NCBI GenBank assembly: GCA_951812775.1 | Contig: OX638326.1 | Coordinates: 3,297,391-3,361,390, forward strand | Direction: 5' to 3' | DNA from: an uncultured Alphaproteobacteria bacterium | GTDB lineage: Bacteria; Pseudomonadota; Alphaproteobacteria; MPNO01; UBA2964 | DNA: 64,000 nt | Shown: positions 52,608 through 62,206 of the stretch, in pieces | How the letters are laid out: each line of letters begins with the position of its first letter | Position numbering within the stretch: the stretch's first letter is position 1 | Translations under genes and position numbers: made by a program | Notes under the pieces: generated by a model | Told to the model about the DNA's origin: nothing | The model's database searches: none | Seen by the model: only the letters and a program-made list of their open reading frames with translations

Positions 52608-55114
52608 GCTGCCTCACCAGCGCTATCGGACAATGGGGCGGCGTCTTCGCCCTGAATGTCATCCATGGCGTCAAGCATGGGCAGCAGGAATGGGGCCAGT
52701 GCAGATGTCATTTGTGCAACGCGATCTTGGACGGGGTTGTCATCTTTCGGAAATTCCTCACCTTTATCCGTTGCCCCTTTTGCGATCTGATCTTGATGCA
52801 GGAGCGATAAGGCGACAAACATCATGACTAGGGAGAACCGTTCGCGCATCATATTGGCGGCTGATGGTTTCTCCTTGATGAAAGTATTCAAAGAGCCGTT
52901 GTCGACATTGATATAGAAGTCATACAGCTCCGCATTTTCGGGGGCATCGTTACGCTGAATGATCCGCACAGATGTGAACTTGTTAAACGGCGGGTCCTGT
53001 TTTTCCCAATCCTTCTCGTGGACTCGGACCGTGTTGGGGATGTCCAGCGTCGACTCCGTTGAAGAGCCTTGGCCAGTGTCTTTGCCGCCTTTGTCGTCGC
53101 CTTTACTATTCCCGCCGCTGGTGTTTTGACCGGGTGACCCTGAAAGCGTCTTACGCTCTGGCTTAACGTTGAGGGTGATGCGGTTGATGAAGGGCTCCAG
53201 TCGGCTTGGATCATCAATCTTGGCAATAAGATTAAGAACGTCACCTTCTGCCAAACCTTCCGGCAGTTCGTAGGTCATGCGAGCGAGACCCTTCTTGAGA
53301 CGAGGTCTGCGCACGTTTTGCGTGCGCACATGTCCCTCTTTAGTCTCGATCAAAAGGCTAAAGGTTCCGGCCTCATCGCTGCGGCGGAAATAATCATCCT
53401 CAGCATCGGTCTCAAAGGTGATGCGCACCTTCTGTTCGAGAGGGGCATCCCGAGCAAAAGGCCTATCAGGATCATGTGATTTGATGTGGAACTTGGTCGG
53501 AAATCTTCGGCCAACAAACCCAACCACGCCTTGCCCAGCATCTTCGGGGCGATGCGGATTTTTGATCCGCAGGCCTTGTCCGAGAAGGGCAGCGAGGGTT
53601 TTGTTCTTTGCCAGAACGTTCTGGATGGCCTTGGCGAGCGAGTCATTGCTTTCCGTGTTAGCAGAGACTTCGCGGCTTCGGCGTTCACTTGCCAGTTCCT
53701 TCAGCTCTTCGTGGCTGCCGATCTCAGTCTCCAAGCGTTTTTCAAGCTTGTCCGCGAACTCGCTTCTGCGGAGTTGGCTGCGATTATTCATAAACAGGCG
53801 CTCGTGCCCGCGTGTGCTGATCCTGCTGCAATCTACGAAGACCAGCAGGCTTGGCGAAAGATAGTCCATTTTGACGGATTTCCGGCGGAAGAAGTCCTTC
53901 GTTAGCACCGTGTGCGTTTGTCCGTTGTAGTAAAAGACAAGACCTTCATCACGGCGGTAGCTGTCGGCAGCTTTCTTCTTCTTGAACAGAAAGTAGTGAA
54001 GCATGAACTCTTCGCCATCCACGTCGAAAACGTCCTGATTGTACCACTCGACGTTATCGCGTTTATCACTTTCGAAGTCATTGGTGAGGGTCGCAATCAG
54101 GCCCGGCATTGTGGTGTCGAAACTGGCCCGTTTGCCCTTAAAGGGACGGCATTCGTGAAAGCGAACAGGAAGCGGCAGGTCCGGTAGCATAATGCCCGTT
54201 CGTGCCATCAGGCCGTTCAGAAGCACATTGGTTCGAAAACCGATTGCATCGTATTCGTAGAGTTTGATGATCGTGCCCCACGCGCTCTTCCTGACATACG
54301 CTTCGTTGCGTTCTGGGAAGATCGGCATAGTTTCGGCAGCGAAATTCAAGAGGCCTTTCTTGTCCACATGGTCGTCATTGCCAGCCGGTGCCAGGTAGAC
54401 ATATCGACTGCCCTTCCCATCGACCGGGTCGTTACGGCGGATTATGGTGAAGCTCCAATGACCATCGAGAGGATCGTCGCCGACCGGGTCTACAAGATCG
54501 GGATGCCGCTTACTCAGTACGAATTGAAGATTTCGGTTCAGGCCGCAGAATTCTAGAACTCCTGTTCCGCCCATGTTGAACTTGCCTTAGGCGAATTTGA
54601 TTTTGTCCTTGTTGCCTTGAAGCAGAGACAGGATCGTCTCAGGCATCCGGGCCGGGGTCTGACCTTCACCTTGATCAGCAATCGAAAAACATGGCCGTGG
54701 GAAACCACCGCGCGGCGTGCCTGGTGCGGTCGCAGCGACCGTTATGCCGCGCGAAAGAAATTCCAGATCATTCAGTTGAGATCCGAAGAATCGCTGCCGC
54801 GCCTCTGCAACGCTCGTCGGGGCATCGGGGGCCTGCGGTTCGCTCCCTACGAGCGGAAGGCACTTGGCCAACCTGGCCTCCCTCATCAACAGGGCATCCA
54901 TGGAGTTTATGAGTTTTTCCACGATGGCCTGCTCAGCGCGGCTCTGCTGATTGCCGACCGTGGAATAATTATGTTCGGCGTCGCCGAGCCAGCGCCACGC
55001 GGTATCATCGTTCCAATACCCCGCATCTTCGAGGATGGCGATCACCTCTTCTTCGGTGTCGGCGCGCATTAGTGCAAGGCAAAGGTCTCGAAGTGTCGTG
55101 TCATTCTGGGTCAT
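52604..55114 (-). pseudogene. paraMORC/GHKL-type ATPase with in-frame TAA
   Basis: From ATG 55114 the N-terminal piece has the N-box VEKLINSMDALLM (Asn70, Asp73), then ADQGEGQTPARMPETIL (DxGxG box) and ends KIKFA-TAA at 54587-54589. The same frame continues GKFNMGGTGVLEFCG, the third GHKL box, and runs to 52604. Homologous ATPases have Gln before GKFNMGGTG, so CAA to TAA is the likely change. In full it would have about 836 residues. Such MORC-related ATPases occur in restriction-modification loci. Without readthrough the ATP-binding site is split and activity lost. Confidence 0.8.
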
Positions 55115-55129
55115 TGAGATGCTCACAAA

Positions 55130-55400
55130 TTACAGCTTAAAATCCACGCCGTCCGAAGACTTGGCTGTCTTCATACGGTTCTTCAGAGCTTCGACTTCAT
55201 CGTTCAACGCTTTTAATATCTTATAGATATCCGCATCATCGTAGTCATAGGTGTTATGGTTGCCCAGCTTTCCCGATGATCCTGATAGCCTTGATCGCGT
55301 TCACGGTGCGGCTTTCCGCGAGCTTGACGAACTTTTCGCGTTTGGTCGATTTGGCTGATGTTGTTGCATCATCGGCAACTTTGAGGGTTGGTTCGGGCAT
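55130..55400 (-). pseudogene. Small partner gene of the GHKL ATPase, frameshifted
   Basis: ATG 55400 opens MPEPTLKVADDATTSAKSTKR, EKFVKLAESRTVNAIKAIRIIG and then, after a one-base shift near 55280, NHNTYDYDDADIYKILKALNDEVEALK. This resembles small helical proteins (about 60-90 residues) found beside MORC-like ATPases and methylases. The stop lies just before the ATPase start. If the shift is an assembly error the gene is intact. Confidence 0.6.
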
Positions 55401-55448
55401 TTTTAGGCTCTCCTTTGTGGGCAAGAACACTCCAGAGATGGGGTTTTT

Positions 55449-55493
55449 ACGGCCTTATGTCAAGTTTTAGTACGGCCTTATGTCAAGTCTTAG
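55449..55493 (+). repeat. Tandem 22-bp direct repeats, iteron-like
   Basis: ACGGCCTTATGTCAAG followed by T(T/C)TTAG occurs twice with a 23-bp period (55449-55470 and 55472-55493), one base differing. They sit between the small partner gene and the replication initiator gene. RepA-bound iterons or an operator are the likely role. Confidence 0.6.
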
Positions 55494-55923
55494 AATGTAA
55501 TTTATATGCTAAAACATCAAGAAACTTGCAATGTTTTGTGGGCTAGTATGGCGTAAATATATGAATATTTTGAAGTCTAGGCACTAATAATGTAAATAAA
55601 TACCTTTGAAGTTCCAGCATTTTGAGCGCCTCCTGAGCGCCAAAATAGTTCAGTGATCCTCTGAATTAGGGGATTCACGGGCACGTTCAGGGTCGATTCG
55701 ATATATTAGAAGCACCGTTCTGGCGCATTGGATGCAAGCCGTGCAGCAGCGGGGGGCCTGAACGGGCCACAGTCCTAAGTTTCACCTTGCGAGATGATAG
55801 CCGCGCTTCTGCTTTGCCCGGTAGAGCGCCACCATCGCGTTGGTCGCGCAGCCTGCATCCTCGAAACAGTCAATCCTGTGCCGTCCCTGGGTGCCGATGC
55901 GGCCTCATTCGCGCAAGAAAGAC
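55494..55923. other. AT-rich stretch and leader before repA; candidate replication origin
   Basis: Directly after the repeats there are about 125 bp very rich in A and T (55494-55620), then GAGCGCC-TCCT-GAGCGCC (55624-55641) and a GC-richer leader into repA. No gene is visible. Iterons plus an AT-rich zone next to an initiator gene are the usual form of a plasmid origin. Function is inferred. Confidence 0.4.
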
Positions 55924-56829
55924 ATGGCCGCTTTCGAGTATGAACAGGGCAACGTGAAGGTGAAGATCACGCCAGCGGCAGAAGAAGGCCGGGCCAGCGT
56001 CTTCGACAGGGATATTCTGATTTATGTCCTGAGTCAGCTTATGGCGGCAAAGAATGAAGGGCAGGAAATCGGTCGCCGTGTCCGTATCTCGGCGCATGAC
56101 TTGCTGAAGGCAACCAACCGCCACACGACTGGACAGGCTTATGCAACTTTGCGCCGCGCCCTTACCCGCCTCCAGTTCACCCAGATCGAGACAAACATTA
56201 ATGACCATGGTGTTGGAGAATGGCGTTCGATCTCATTCATCACGGATGCCAAAATCGTCAAGGAGGACTCTACAGGCCGTCTTCTCAGCGTAGAGCTGGA
56301 AATGGGTGATTGGCTGGTAAAAGCCATTGAAAACAAGAATGTTCTGACCCTGCACAAAGCATATTTTCAGCTCCGAAAGCCTCTGGAGCGCCGTCTATAC
56401 GAATTGGCTCGGAAACACTGTGGCAAGCAGGATGTTTGGCGAATTGGCCTCAATAAGCTGCAACATAAGACCGGCTCCACATCTACATCAAAGGAGTTCA
56501 AGCGGCAGGTAAAGGCAATTTGCAAAGCTGATGCAGATCAGTCCCATATGCCGGACTACAGTTTCAGGCTGCTGCATGACGTGTTGGAGGTTTCACCAAA
56601 ACCCGAATTTCTCGATATCTACGGCGACAGTCCTGCCCTCGCTTCTGACATAACGGTCCACCTGTCTTCGACAGCATATGAACAGGCCAGTGATGCTGCC
56701 CCAACATGGGATGTCTATTTCCTTGAACGGGAATGGCGAATGTGGATGAGCGAACCGCCTCGCCATCCTGACGGGGCGTTCGTCGGCTTCTGCCGCAAGT
56801 GGTATGAACGCAAAGGGACGGCCCCTTAA
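55924..56829 (+). CDS. repA: Plasmid replication initiator, RPA family
   Basis: The start is uncertain; ATG 55924 gives 301 residues beginning MAAFEYEQGNVKVKITPAAEEG. The family signature DRDILIYVLSQLMAAKNEGQEIGRRVRISAHDLLKATNRHTTGQAYATLRRALTRL is clear (a winged-helix initiator of alphaproteobacterial plasmids), followed by RLYELARKHCGKQ and YSFRLLHDVLEVSPKPEF. It binds origin iterons and recruits the host replication machinery. Family members usually have some extra N-terminal residues; frames upstream show only weak support for these. It is followed by parA. Confidence 0.82.
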   Translation: MAAFEYEQGNVKVKITPAAEEGRASVFDRDILIYVLSQLMAAKNEGQEIGRRVRISAHDLLKATNRHTTGQAYATLRRALTRLQFTQIETNINDHGVGEWRSISFITDAKIVKEDSTGRLLSVELEMGDWLVKAIENKNVLTLHKAYFQLRKPLERRLYELARKHCGKQDVWRIGLNKLQHKTGSTSTSKEFKRQVKAICKADADQSHMPDYSFRLLHDVLEVSPKPEFLDIYGDSPALASDITVHLSSTAYEQASDAAPTWDVYFLEREWRMWMSEPPRHPDGAFVGFCRKWYERKGTAP

Positions 56830-56891
56830 CACATAACAGATATGCCATACCTGTTATCACTTAATAGTTATGTGTTGACTGTTATCTGTTA
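56827..56891. repeat. TAACACATAACAG motif cluster between repA and parA
   Basis: TAACACATAACAG (56827-56839) recurs exactly at 57869-57881, after the ParA partner gene. Between repA and parA there are also inverted copies of its core, AGTTATGTGTT (56866-56876) and GTTATCTGTTA (56881-56891). A centromere (parS-like) or ParA/partner operator is the likely role. Confidence 0.5.
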
Positions 56892-56927
56892 AGAGATAAG
56901 GTGTGCAAAAAAAATTGAGGGCATAAC

Positions 56928-57596
56928 ATGACGCAGGTTATCAGCGTAGTGCAGGAAAAAGGTGGTGCCGGGAAAACAACGCTCCTGACAGCCATCGCCA
57001 GTTTGATGGTTGAGGATGGTGCAAAGATCGCGGTGATCGACACTGACCCGCAACGGCATTTGGAAGCCTGGGCCAAGAAAGATCAGACAAGTCTCGACAG
57101 GCTCTACGAAGTGGATGACGAAAAACGCATCCCAACGGTCAAGGCCCTGAAAAAAGCTGATCCGGCTTATGATGCGATTTTCGTGGACACTGCTGGCTTC
57201 AAGTCGGCAATGTCGATGCATGCAATTGCCGCCGCAAACCTGATCCTGATCCCCTCAAAGGCCAATGAAGCGGACGCCAAGGGCGCAAAGCGGACATTCT
57301 CCCATGTGCAAAGCGTTGCAGAGACCATGGAGAAGAAGATTCCAGCACTTGTCGTGATGATGGACGTGGACATGCACACCAACATCACACAGGCGATTAC
57401 TGATGCGCTGGATGCCCAGAAAGTACCGCGCCTAAACGCCATGTGCGCGCATCGCACCGGATTCAAGGAAATGACCTCGACCGGTCAGTCGCCACAAGGA
57501 TCGGCCAGGCAATCTGCAAAGTCCGTCTTGGCTGATTTGCAGGGCAGGGGCCTAATCAATTTCTACAGGAGTGGGTCATGGCCAAAGTCAGCGTAA
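56928..57596 (+). CDS. parA: ParA-type partition ATPase
   Basis: The 222-residue product is a short ParA/MinD-type ATPase: deviant Walker A EKGGAGKTTLLTAIAS at the N-terminus, VIDTDPQRHLEAW (Walker A' region), and FVDTAGFKSAMS as Walker B. It lacks a DNA-binding N-terminal domain, as in type Ib ParA. It forms the motor of plasmid segregation with the ribbon-helix-helix partner, whose gene overlaps it by 19 bases. Confidence 0.92.
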   Translation: MTQVISVVQEKGGAGKTTLLTAIASLMVEDGAKIAVIDTDPQRHLEAWAKKDQTSLDRLYEVDDEKRIPTVKALKKADPAYDAIFVDTAGFKSAMSMHAIAAANLILIPSKANEADAKGAKRTFSHVQSVAETMEKKIPALVVMMDVDMHTNITQAITDALDAQKVPRLNAMCAHRTGFKEMTSTGQSPQGSARQSAKSVLADLQGRGLINFYRSGSWPKSA

Positions 57597-57871
57597 ATCT
57601 CGATGACGACCTCAATGTCGAGGACGGCGCTCGTAAGCTCAAAGAATTGGCTGCGCCCCTTCCCAGTGTAAGCAAAGCCAAGACCTCCGCGCTGAAGGAT
57701 GCACCACGAGTCCAATTCTCATTTACGAACGTACCTAAACCGATAAAGGAAGCGTTCGCGGCTGAAGCTAAGAAACGGCGAATTACTCAAAAAGAGTTGC
57801 TGTATGAGTGTCTTCGATCTGGCGGCATCGACATACCCGCCAATGAGGAAATTGATGGCCGTAGAAGGTAA
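57578..57871 (+). CDS. Ribbon-helix-helix centromere-binding partner of ParA
   Basis: The 97-residue product has a disordered N-terminus and then VQFSFTNVPKPIKEAFAAEAKKRRITQKELLYECLRSGG, one strand and two helices as in ribbon-helix-helix proteins. Its position overlapping parA is that of ParG/ParB-type adaptors. A truncated near copy is at the left end of the island (50251-50476). It probably binds the TAACACATAACAG sites. Confidence 0.82.
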   Translation: MAKVSVNLDDDLNVEDGARKLKELAAPLPSVSKAKTSALKDAPRVQFSFTNVPKPIKEAFAAEAKKRRITQKELLYECLRSGGIDIPANEEIDGRRR

Positions 57872-57881
57872 CACATAACAG
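57869..57881 (+). repeat. Second exact copy of TAACACATAACAG
   Basis: It spans the stop codon and the sequence after the ParA partner gene and is followed by TTATCTACTAGTCAGTTATG. With the cluster before parA it flanks the partition operon on both sides. Confidence 0.5.
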
Positions 57882-57992
57882 TTATCTACTAGTCAGTTAT
57901 GAGATGAACCAAATCGCAAAGATTTGGCAAATATACAAAGAGAATGGGCTCTCAAGCGCTCACCTTGAGACAAACAGAGCAGGGGAATAAAC

Positions 57993-59696
57993 ATGCTGAT
58001 TACTAAGCTAGAAAGGCGCACTGAAGACGCCGCGATTAGCCTTCCTGTTAGCTTTGAGAAAGGGCAAGTTTATACACCTAGGTTCTTGGCAACGTGGGTC
58101 GCGGTTCTCTTAAAAGAGCACCTCGGAGAACAGTGGTCGGGTGACTTAGTTGATCCTGCATGCGGCGATGGTGAACTTTTGGACGCTGCTTTTGAACAGC
58201 TTCCAGCCGCAAAACTCTTTGGAATGGACATTGACGCCGAAGCTTCGCAGGCCGCTCAGACACGTTTAGGTGGGTCAGCAGTCATCAAAACAGAAGACAT
58301 GCTGTTATCGCCACCTGTCAAGAAACGTCGCCAAAACTTTAAGCCCGGTGCTGTGATCTCCAATCCACCTTGGGGCGCTGATACGCTTCATTCTACCGGA
58401 CGCCTAAGAGCACTGGGGTATAGCCTCGCAAATGGGCAGTTCGATAGCTGGTCTCTATTCGTCGAGATGTCTTTGAAAGCCTTAGAAGATGAGGGAATGG
58501 CTGTCTTCATTCTTCCCGACGCCATTTTCTCCCCTGAACACGCCTCCACAAGGACATTTATCGCTGAGAACTACACCGTCGAGATGATAGCGCGACTAGG
58601 GGAGGGGATATTCAAAGGCGTCTACCGAGGTACGACAGTTCTTCTAGTGCGAAAAAGCAAACCAAAGCCTACTCATGTTGTTGAGGTATTCCGGCTTTCA
58701 AAGACGCAACGTGCAGCGGTGCTATCTGGCGATCTTGACCTACAGGACGCGCGGAAAAACAGCAGTCATTAAGTTGGGCAAAGCCGCTTCTTGTCTGACC
58801 GCGGATGCCGTTGGGACATTGATGTTCGCAAGTCTGACCAGAATTTGTTGAGTAGAATCGAAGCGTCCGGCGGGAGCTGGACTGACCTAGTAGTTTCAGG
58901 ACGAGGTGTAGAACTCTCCAAACGCGGCCTGGTCAAGGTTTGTAGGAACTGTGCTTACGTCACTCCCGCGCCCACGCGTCCCAGAGAGGTGACCTGCCAA
59001 GGCTGTGGTCTGGTCGCTCATTCTGAACAGATGGCGACACAGCAAATTGTTGACACCGACACGAAGAAACAACCTGGGTTTATGCCGCTAATCGTTGGCG
59101 AGGACATTGGGCGCTACGCACTGTCTTGTTCCCGCCAAATCAAACTCAACGTGCCTGGTATCAACTACAAGAGCCATGAGCTTTATTCTCAGGAAAGGCT
59201 GCTTGTCAGAAAAACAGGTGTTGGCCTCAAGGCTACAGTGACAAAAAAAACAGCGGCTTCCAATCAAGTCGTCTTCCACTATGTGCCACTAACAAAAGAG
59301 CTCAACTTCTTCCTCTACTATGTCTTGGGAGTTCTGTCGTCCCGCGTAATGTTTGCATATCACCTCAGAAAATCTGGTGAGAACGAGTGGCGTTCTCACC
59401 CCTACGTGACACCGAAGACCCTGAAAGAACTGCCTATTCCAGCACCTAAGAGTGGGACTCAATCGTGGCGGCAGGCCGTTGAAATAGCCAGCCGTGTCAA
59501 AAGGCATGTCCGCAACGGCGGCAGAAATAGGAAGCTTGATCTTGAGATCGAAGGGCTTGTTGCTGGCCTCTATGACCTCAATCACTCTGATCTTGATTGG
59601 GTCAAGCAGGTGATCTGTGAGGCGCAGAATCTTGAGCCAATGCGTGCTCTAAGCAAGTTTGATAGCCAGTCGATTAAGATCGAGATGGTGCCTTAA
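57993..59696 (+). pseudogene. N6-adenine DNA methylase with target-recognition domain, in-frame TAA
   Basis: The first 259 codons carry VYTPRFLATWVAVLL, motif I DLVDPACGDGELLDAA (about 51-66), and NPPW at 124-127 (amino-methylase motif IV) in VISNPPWGADTL. TAA occurs at 58770-58772; the same frame then stays open as VGQSRFLSDRGCRWDIDVRK to 59696 with a four-Cys zinc-ribbon (CRNCAY, CQGCG) and a recognition-like C-terminus (HPYVTPKTLKELPIPAP), as in type I/IIG subunits. CAA to TAA is a likely change. If the break is real, the two halves might still be made separately, since an ATG-free restart at 58791 is weak. Confidence 0.8.
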
Positions 59697-59701
59697 GAAC
59701 C

Positions 59702-60736
59702 ATGTCATACCGCTATATTGGAAATAAAACCCGACTTCTGCCGATCCTCTTGGATTCATTTAAGACTGTTGTGAAGGATGGAGTCACTGTCGCTGACATT
59801 ATGTGCGGTACTGCCGCTGTTTCCGAGGCTTTAAGGACGGCCGACTACCGCGTCATCGCTTCGGATATGATGACATTCGCAGCTCATCACGCACGAGTCA
59901 GGTTTCTGCTATCCGAAGAACCAGAATTTACCAATACGGGGCTTGGAGGGTATGCCGGTGTCCTTGCTCACCTGAACCAGCTCAAGCTCAAGCCGCGCAA
60001 CGATGTATTTCATAAAGAATACTCGCCTGATGGCGTTCCAGAAAATGGCAGTGGTCCTCGGAAATATTTCAGTGGTGAGAACGCTGGCAGAATTGACGCG
60101 ATTACCGCACAACTCAACCAATGGCAGCAAGCGGATGCATTATCCGAAACAGAAAACTCACTTCTGCGGCACGACCTCGTTCTTGCAAGTAATCGGGTTG
60201 CAAATATCGCCGGTACATATGGCCATCACCGATCCAAGTGGGGGACTTCAGCTTTAGCATCGCTTGAGCTACGACCAACAACCCTCCTCAACGGGCACCG
60301 AACTGATCACGTTGTTCATCAAGGACCGGCTGAGACGGTTGCACCGTTGATTGAAGCTGACCTCTGCTACATTGATCCGCCTTATATGAAGCGGCAATAC
60401 GCAGCAAACTACCACATCATTGAGACCATCGCGCGTGGAGACTCTCCAGAGGCGGTTGGTGTTAGCGGACTTAGGCCCTGGCGGGATCAGTACTCAGACT
60501 TTTGCTCCAAAGTGAAAATCAGAGACGCTTTTCGCATGATCTTCAACTCTGCGCAGTGCGACCAGTTCATGATCAGTTATAGTGAAGACGGCTTGCTGAC
60601 TGAGGAACAACTAACCGAGCTATTTTCGGAGGTTGGAACGGTTTCGCTTCAGAAAATCCCTTTCGTGCGCTTCAGGAGTAACGCTGGAGGGCAGGGCGGC
60701 ACGGTGATGGAGTACCTCTTTCACATCAAGCGGTAG
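59702..60736 (+). CDS. D12-class adenine DNA methyltransferase
   Basis: The 344-residue product begins MSYRYIGNKTRLLPILLDSF, the usual opening of Dam/D12-type N6-adenine methyltransferases, with ADIMCGTAAVSEAL as motif I and catalytic DPPYMKRQYAANYHI near residue 226. It overlaps the convergent HNH gene by 11 bases and lies six bases after the preceding methylase. It is probably part of a type II restriction-modification unit. Confidence 0.88.
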   Translation: MSYRYIGNKTRLLPILLDSFKTVVKDGVTVADIMCGTAAVSEALRTADYRVIASDMMTFAAHHARVRFLLSEEPEFTNTGLGGYAGVLAHLNQLKLKPRNDVFHKEYSPDGVPENGSGPRKYFSGENAGRIDAITAQLNQWQQADALSETENSLLRHDLVLASNRVANIAGTYGHHRSKWGTSALASLELRPTTLLNGHRTDHVVHQGPAETVAPLIEADLCYIDPPYMKRQYAANYHIIETIARGDSPEAVGVSGLRPWRDQYSDFCSKVKIRDAFRMIFNSAQCDQFMISYSEDGLLTEEQLTELFSEVGTVSLQKIPFVRFRSNAGGQGGTVMEYLFHIKR

Positions 60737-61727
60737 TGCCTCCAGCATCCGCGATGACTTTGGCATGCTCTGGTAGCCAGGTGATCGTGAAGCTCTCCCC
60801 GTTTATCGTAAAGTCTAGTTTGCCATCCACGATCTTGGCGAGATCAATGCCCTCGACAACGGCATAGTGCAGCATCCGATGGATATGAGCGCTTATCACC
60901 ACGAGATTTGTTGGATTGTCTGAACCGCCTTCTCCCAACGGAACTAGGTGATGCACTTCCAAATATGGCTCGTCATTGACCTTGGAAAAGATGAAATCGT
61001 CACCCGTGATCTGGCATGTCTTATATAGCTGCTTTAGATCACGAACCGCTTTCCGATTCCGCTCAAATGTCTCAATAACCTTTTGTGTCTTCTTCACATC
61101 CTCTGACGATGAGTCGTCTTGGAAGAGGTCTGCGGCGATAGCTTCTTCGGTGCGACCAGTTTTGGCGTTGTATGGTGTCTTCTTGCTAGGGCTTGCTGGC
61201 TCGTGAGGGACGTCCGCCTCTGCCTCTTCAACGGTTTGCGGCCTAACACCAAAAGGATCTTTCAAGCTTGCCACGTTCAGTTTGATCGTGGGATCGAACG
61301 TAAGATGTCCAGCAGGCTCGATGAGCATGGTTTCGAAGCGCTGGTCGATTGCTGACAGTCGTTCAATCTCTTCAGTTTTTAACCAACCTGCCCAATACTC
61401 ATGGTCTTCTGTTTTCAGTAGGAAAACCCGAACTCCAGCGGTTAGCTCGATGACACGAGGATCTTCTGCTGAAACCATCTCAACTGGTGCGCACGGAAAA
61501 CCACCATGATCTGGATGCCAAGCGAAAATACGATTGCTAGAGCGACTAAAAAGTTTCTGAGAACGGATGTTTACGCTGGCATCCCGCCTTTGGCCGATGG
61601 CAACCGACTGTGATCCTAAACCGCCAAGGCTATTAATCTCAACGGTCCACAATGGTCCACTTTTTGTATCTGTTGGCTCAATTCCGTCAAAGAAAGAATG
61701 CCACGTATTCAGGCCCACATTCTTCAC
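60726..61727 (-). CDS. HNH restriction endonuclease
   Basis: The 333-residue product has an HNH nuclease motif near residues 265-295: YLEVHHLVPLGEGGSDNPTNLVVISAHIHRMLHYA, with the HH, N and H residues for metal binding and catalysis. The N-terminal 150 residues (LNTWHSFFDGIEPTDTKSGPLWTVEINSL) are an unrecognised targeting domain. Convergent to the D12 methylase, it is the probable nuclease of that restriction-modification set. Confidence 0.87.
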   Translation of the reverse strand: MKNVGLNTWHSFFDGIEPTDTKSGPLWTVEINSLGGLGSQSVAIGQRRDASVNIRSQKLFSRSSNRIFAWHPDHGGFPCAPVEMVSAEDPRVIELTAGVRVFLLKTEDHEYWAGWLKTEEIERLSAIDQRFETMLIEPAGHLTFDPTIKLNVASLKDPFGVRPQTVEEAEADVPHEPASPSKKTPYNAKTGRTEEAIAADLFQDDSSSEDVKKTQKVIETFERNRKAVRDLKQLYKTCQITGDDFIFSKVNDEPYLEVHHLVPLGEGGSDNPTNLVVISAHIHRMLHYAVVEGIDLAKIVDGKLDFTINGESFTITWLPEHAKVIADAGGTTA

Positions 61728-61782
61728 AGGGACATCAATATAGGATTGACCACCGCCTCGATCTTCAGTGCCCGTCCGTCAT

Positions 61783-62206
61783 CTAGGCTCGCCGAACCGT
61801 CCGCTCACTCACCTTGAACAGCCGTGCGATCTCCGAGATCGGACGATGTTCCTCGTCCCGCATATTTCGCACCTCGTCCTTCTGGGCCGTTGAAAGGGCA
61901 GGAGACCTGCCGCCGATACGTCCACGCTTACGAGCTGACGCCAACCCTTCTCTAGTCCGTTCAGAAATCCGCTCTCGCTCAAATTGGGCGATAGACGCAA
62001 AAACGTGGAACACCAGACGGCCTGCCGGCGTCGTAGTGTCGATATCCTCCGCCAGAGACCTAAAGCCGGCACCACGCGCCCGGATCGTCTCGACAATCTC
62101 AAGAAGGTCTTTCAGTGACCGGGCCAGGCGGTCGTATTTGGTGACGGTCACAACGTCACCGCTGCGGAGCTGGTCGAGCATCCGGTGCAGCTCTGGCCGA
62201 TCCCAA
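61783..62206 (-). pseudogene. Serine recombinase (resolvase/invertase) lacking its N-terminal catalytic segment
   Basis: Reading in from the right end, coding begins abruptly at WDRPELHRMLDQLRSGDVVTVTKYDRLARSLKDLLEIV and continues SIAQFERERISERTREGLASARKRGR and a C-terminal helix-turn-helix (RPISEIARLFKVSERTVRRA). The first about 45-50 residues, including the catalytic Ser in the usual YxRVS motif, are missing because the IS remnant replaces them. It cannot be active. In intact plasmids such genes resolve multimers or cointegrates. Confidence 0.85.

Noticed and set aside
10906..58772. Reassignment of TAG/TAA to glutamine
   Set aside because: Intact genes in the window end normally with TAA and TAG (for example the hydrolase at 14763, the hydroxylase at 17199), so the code is standard.
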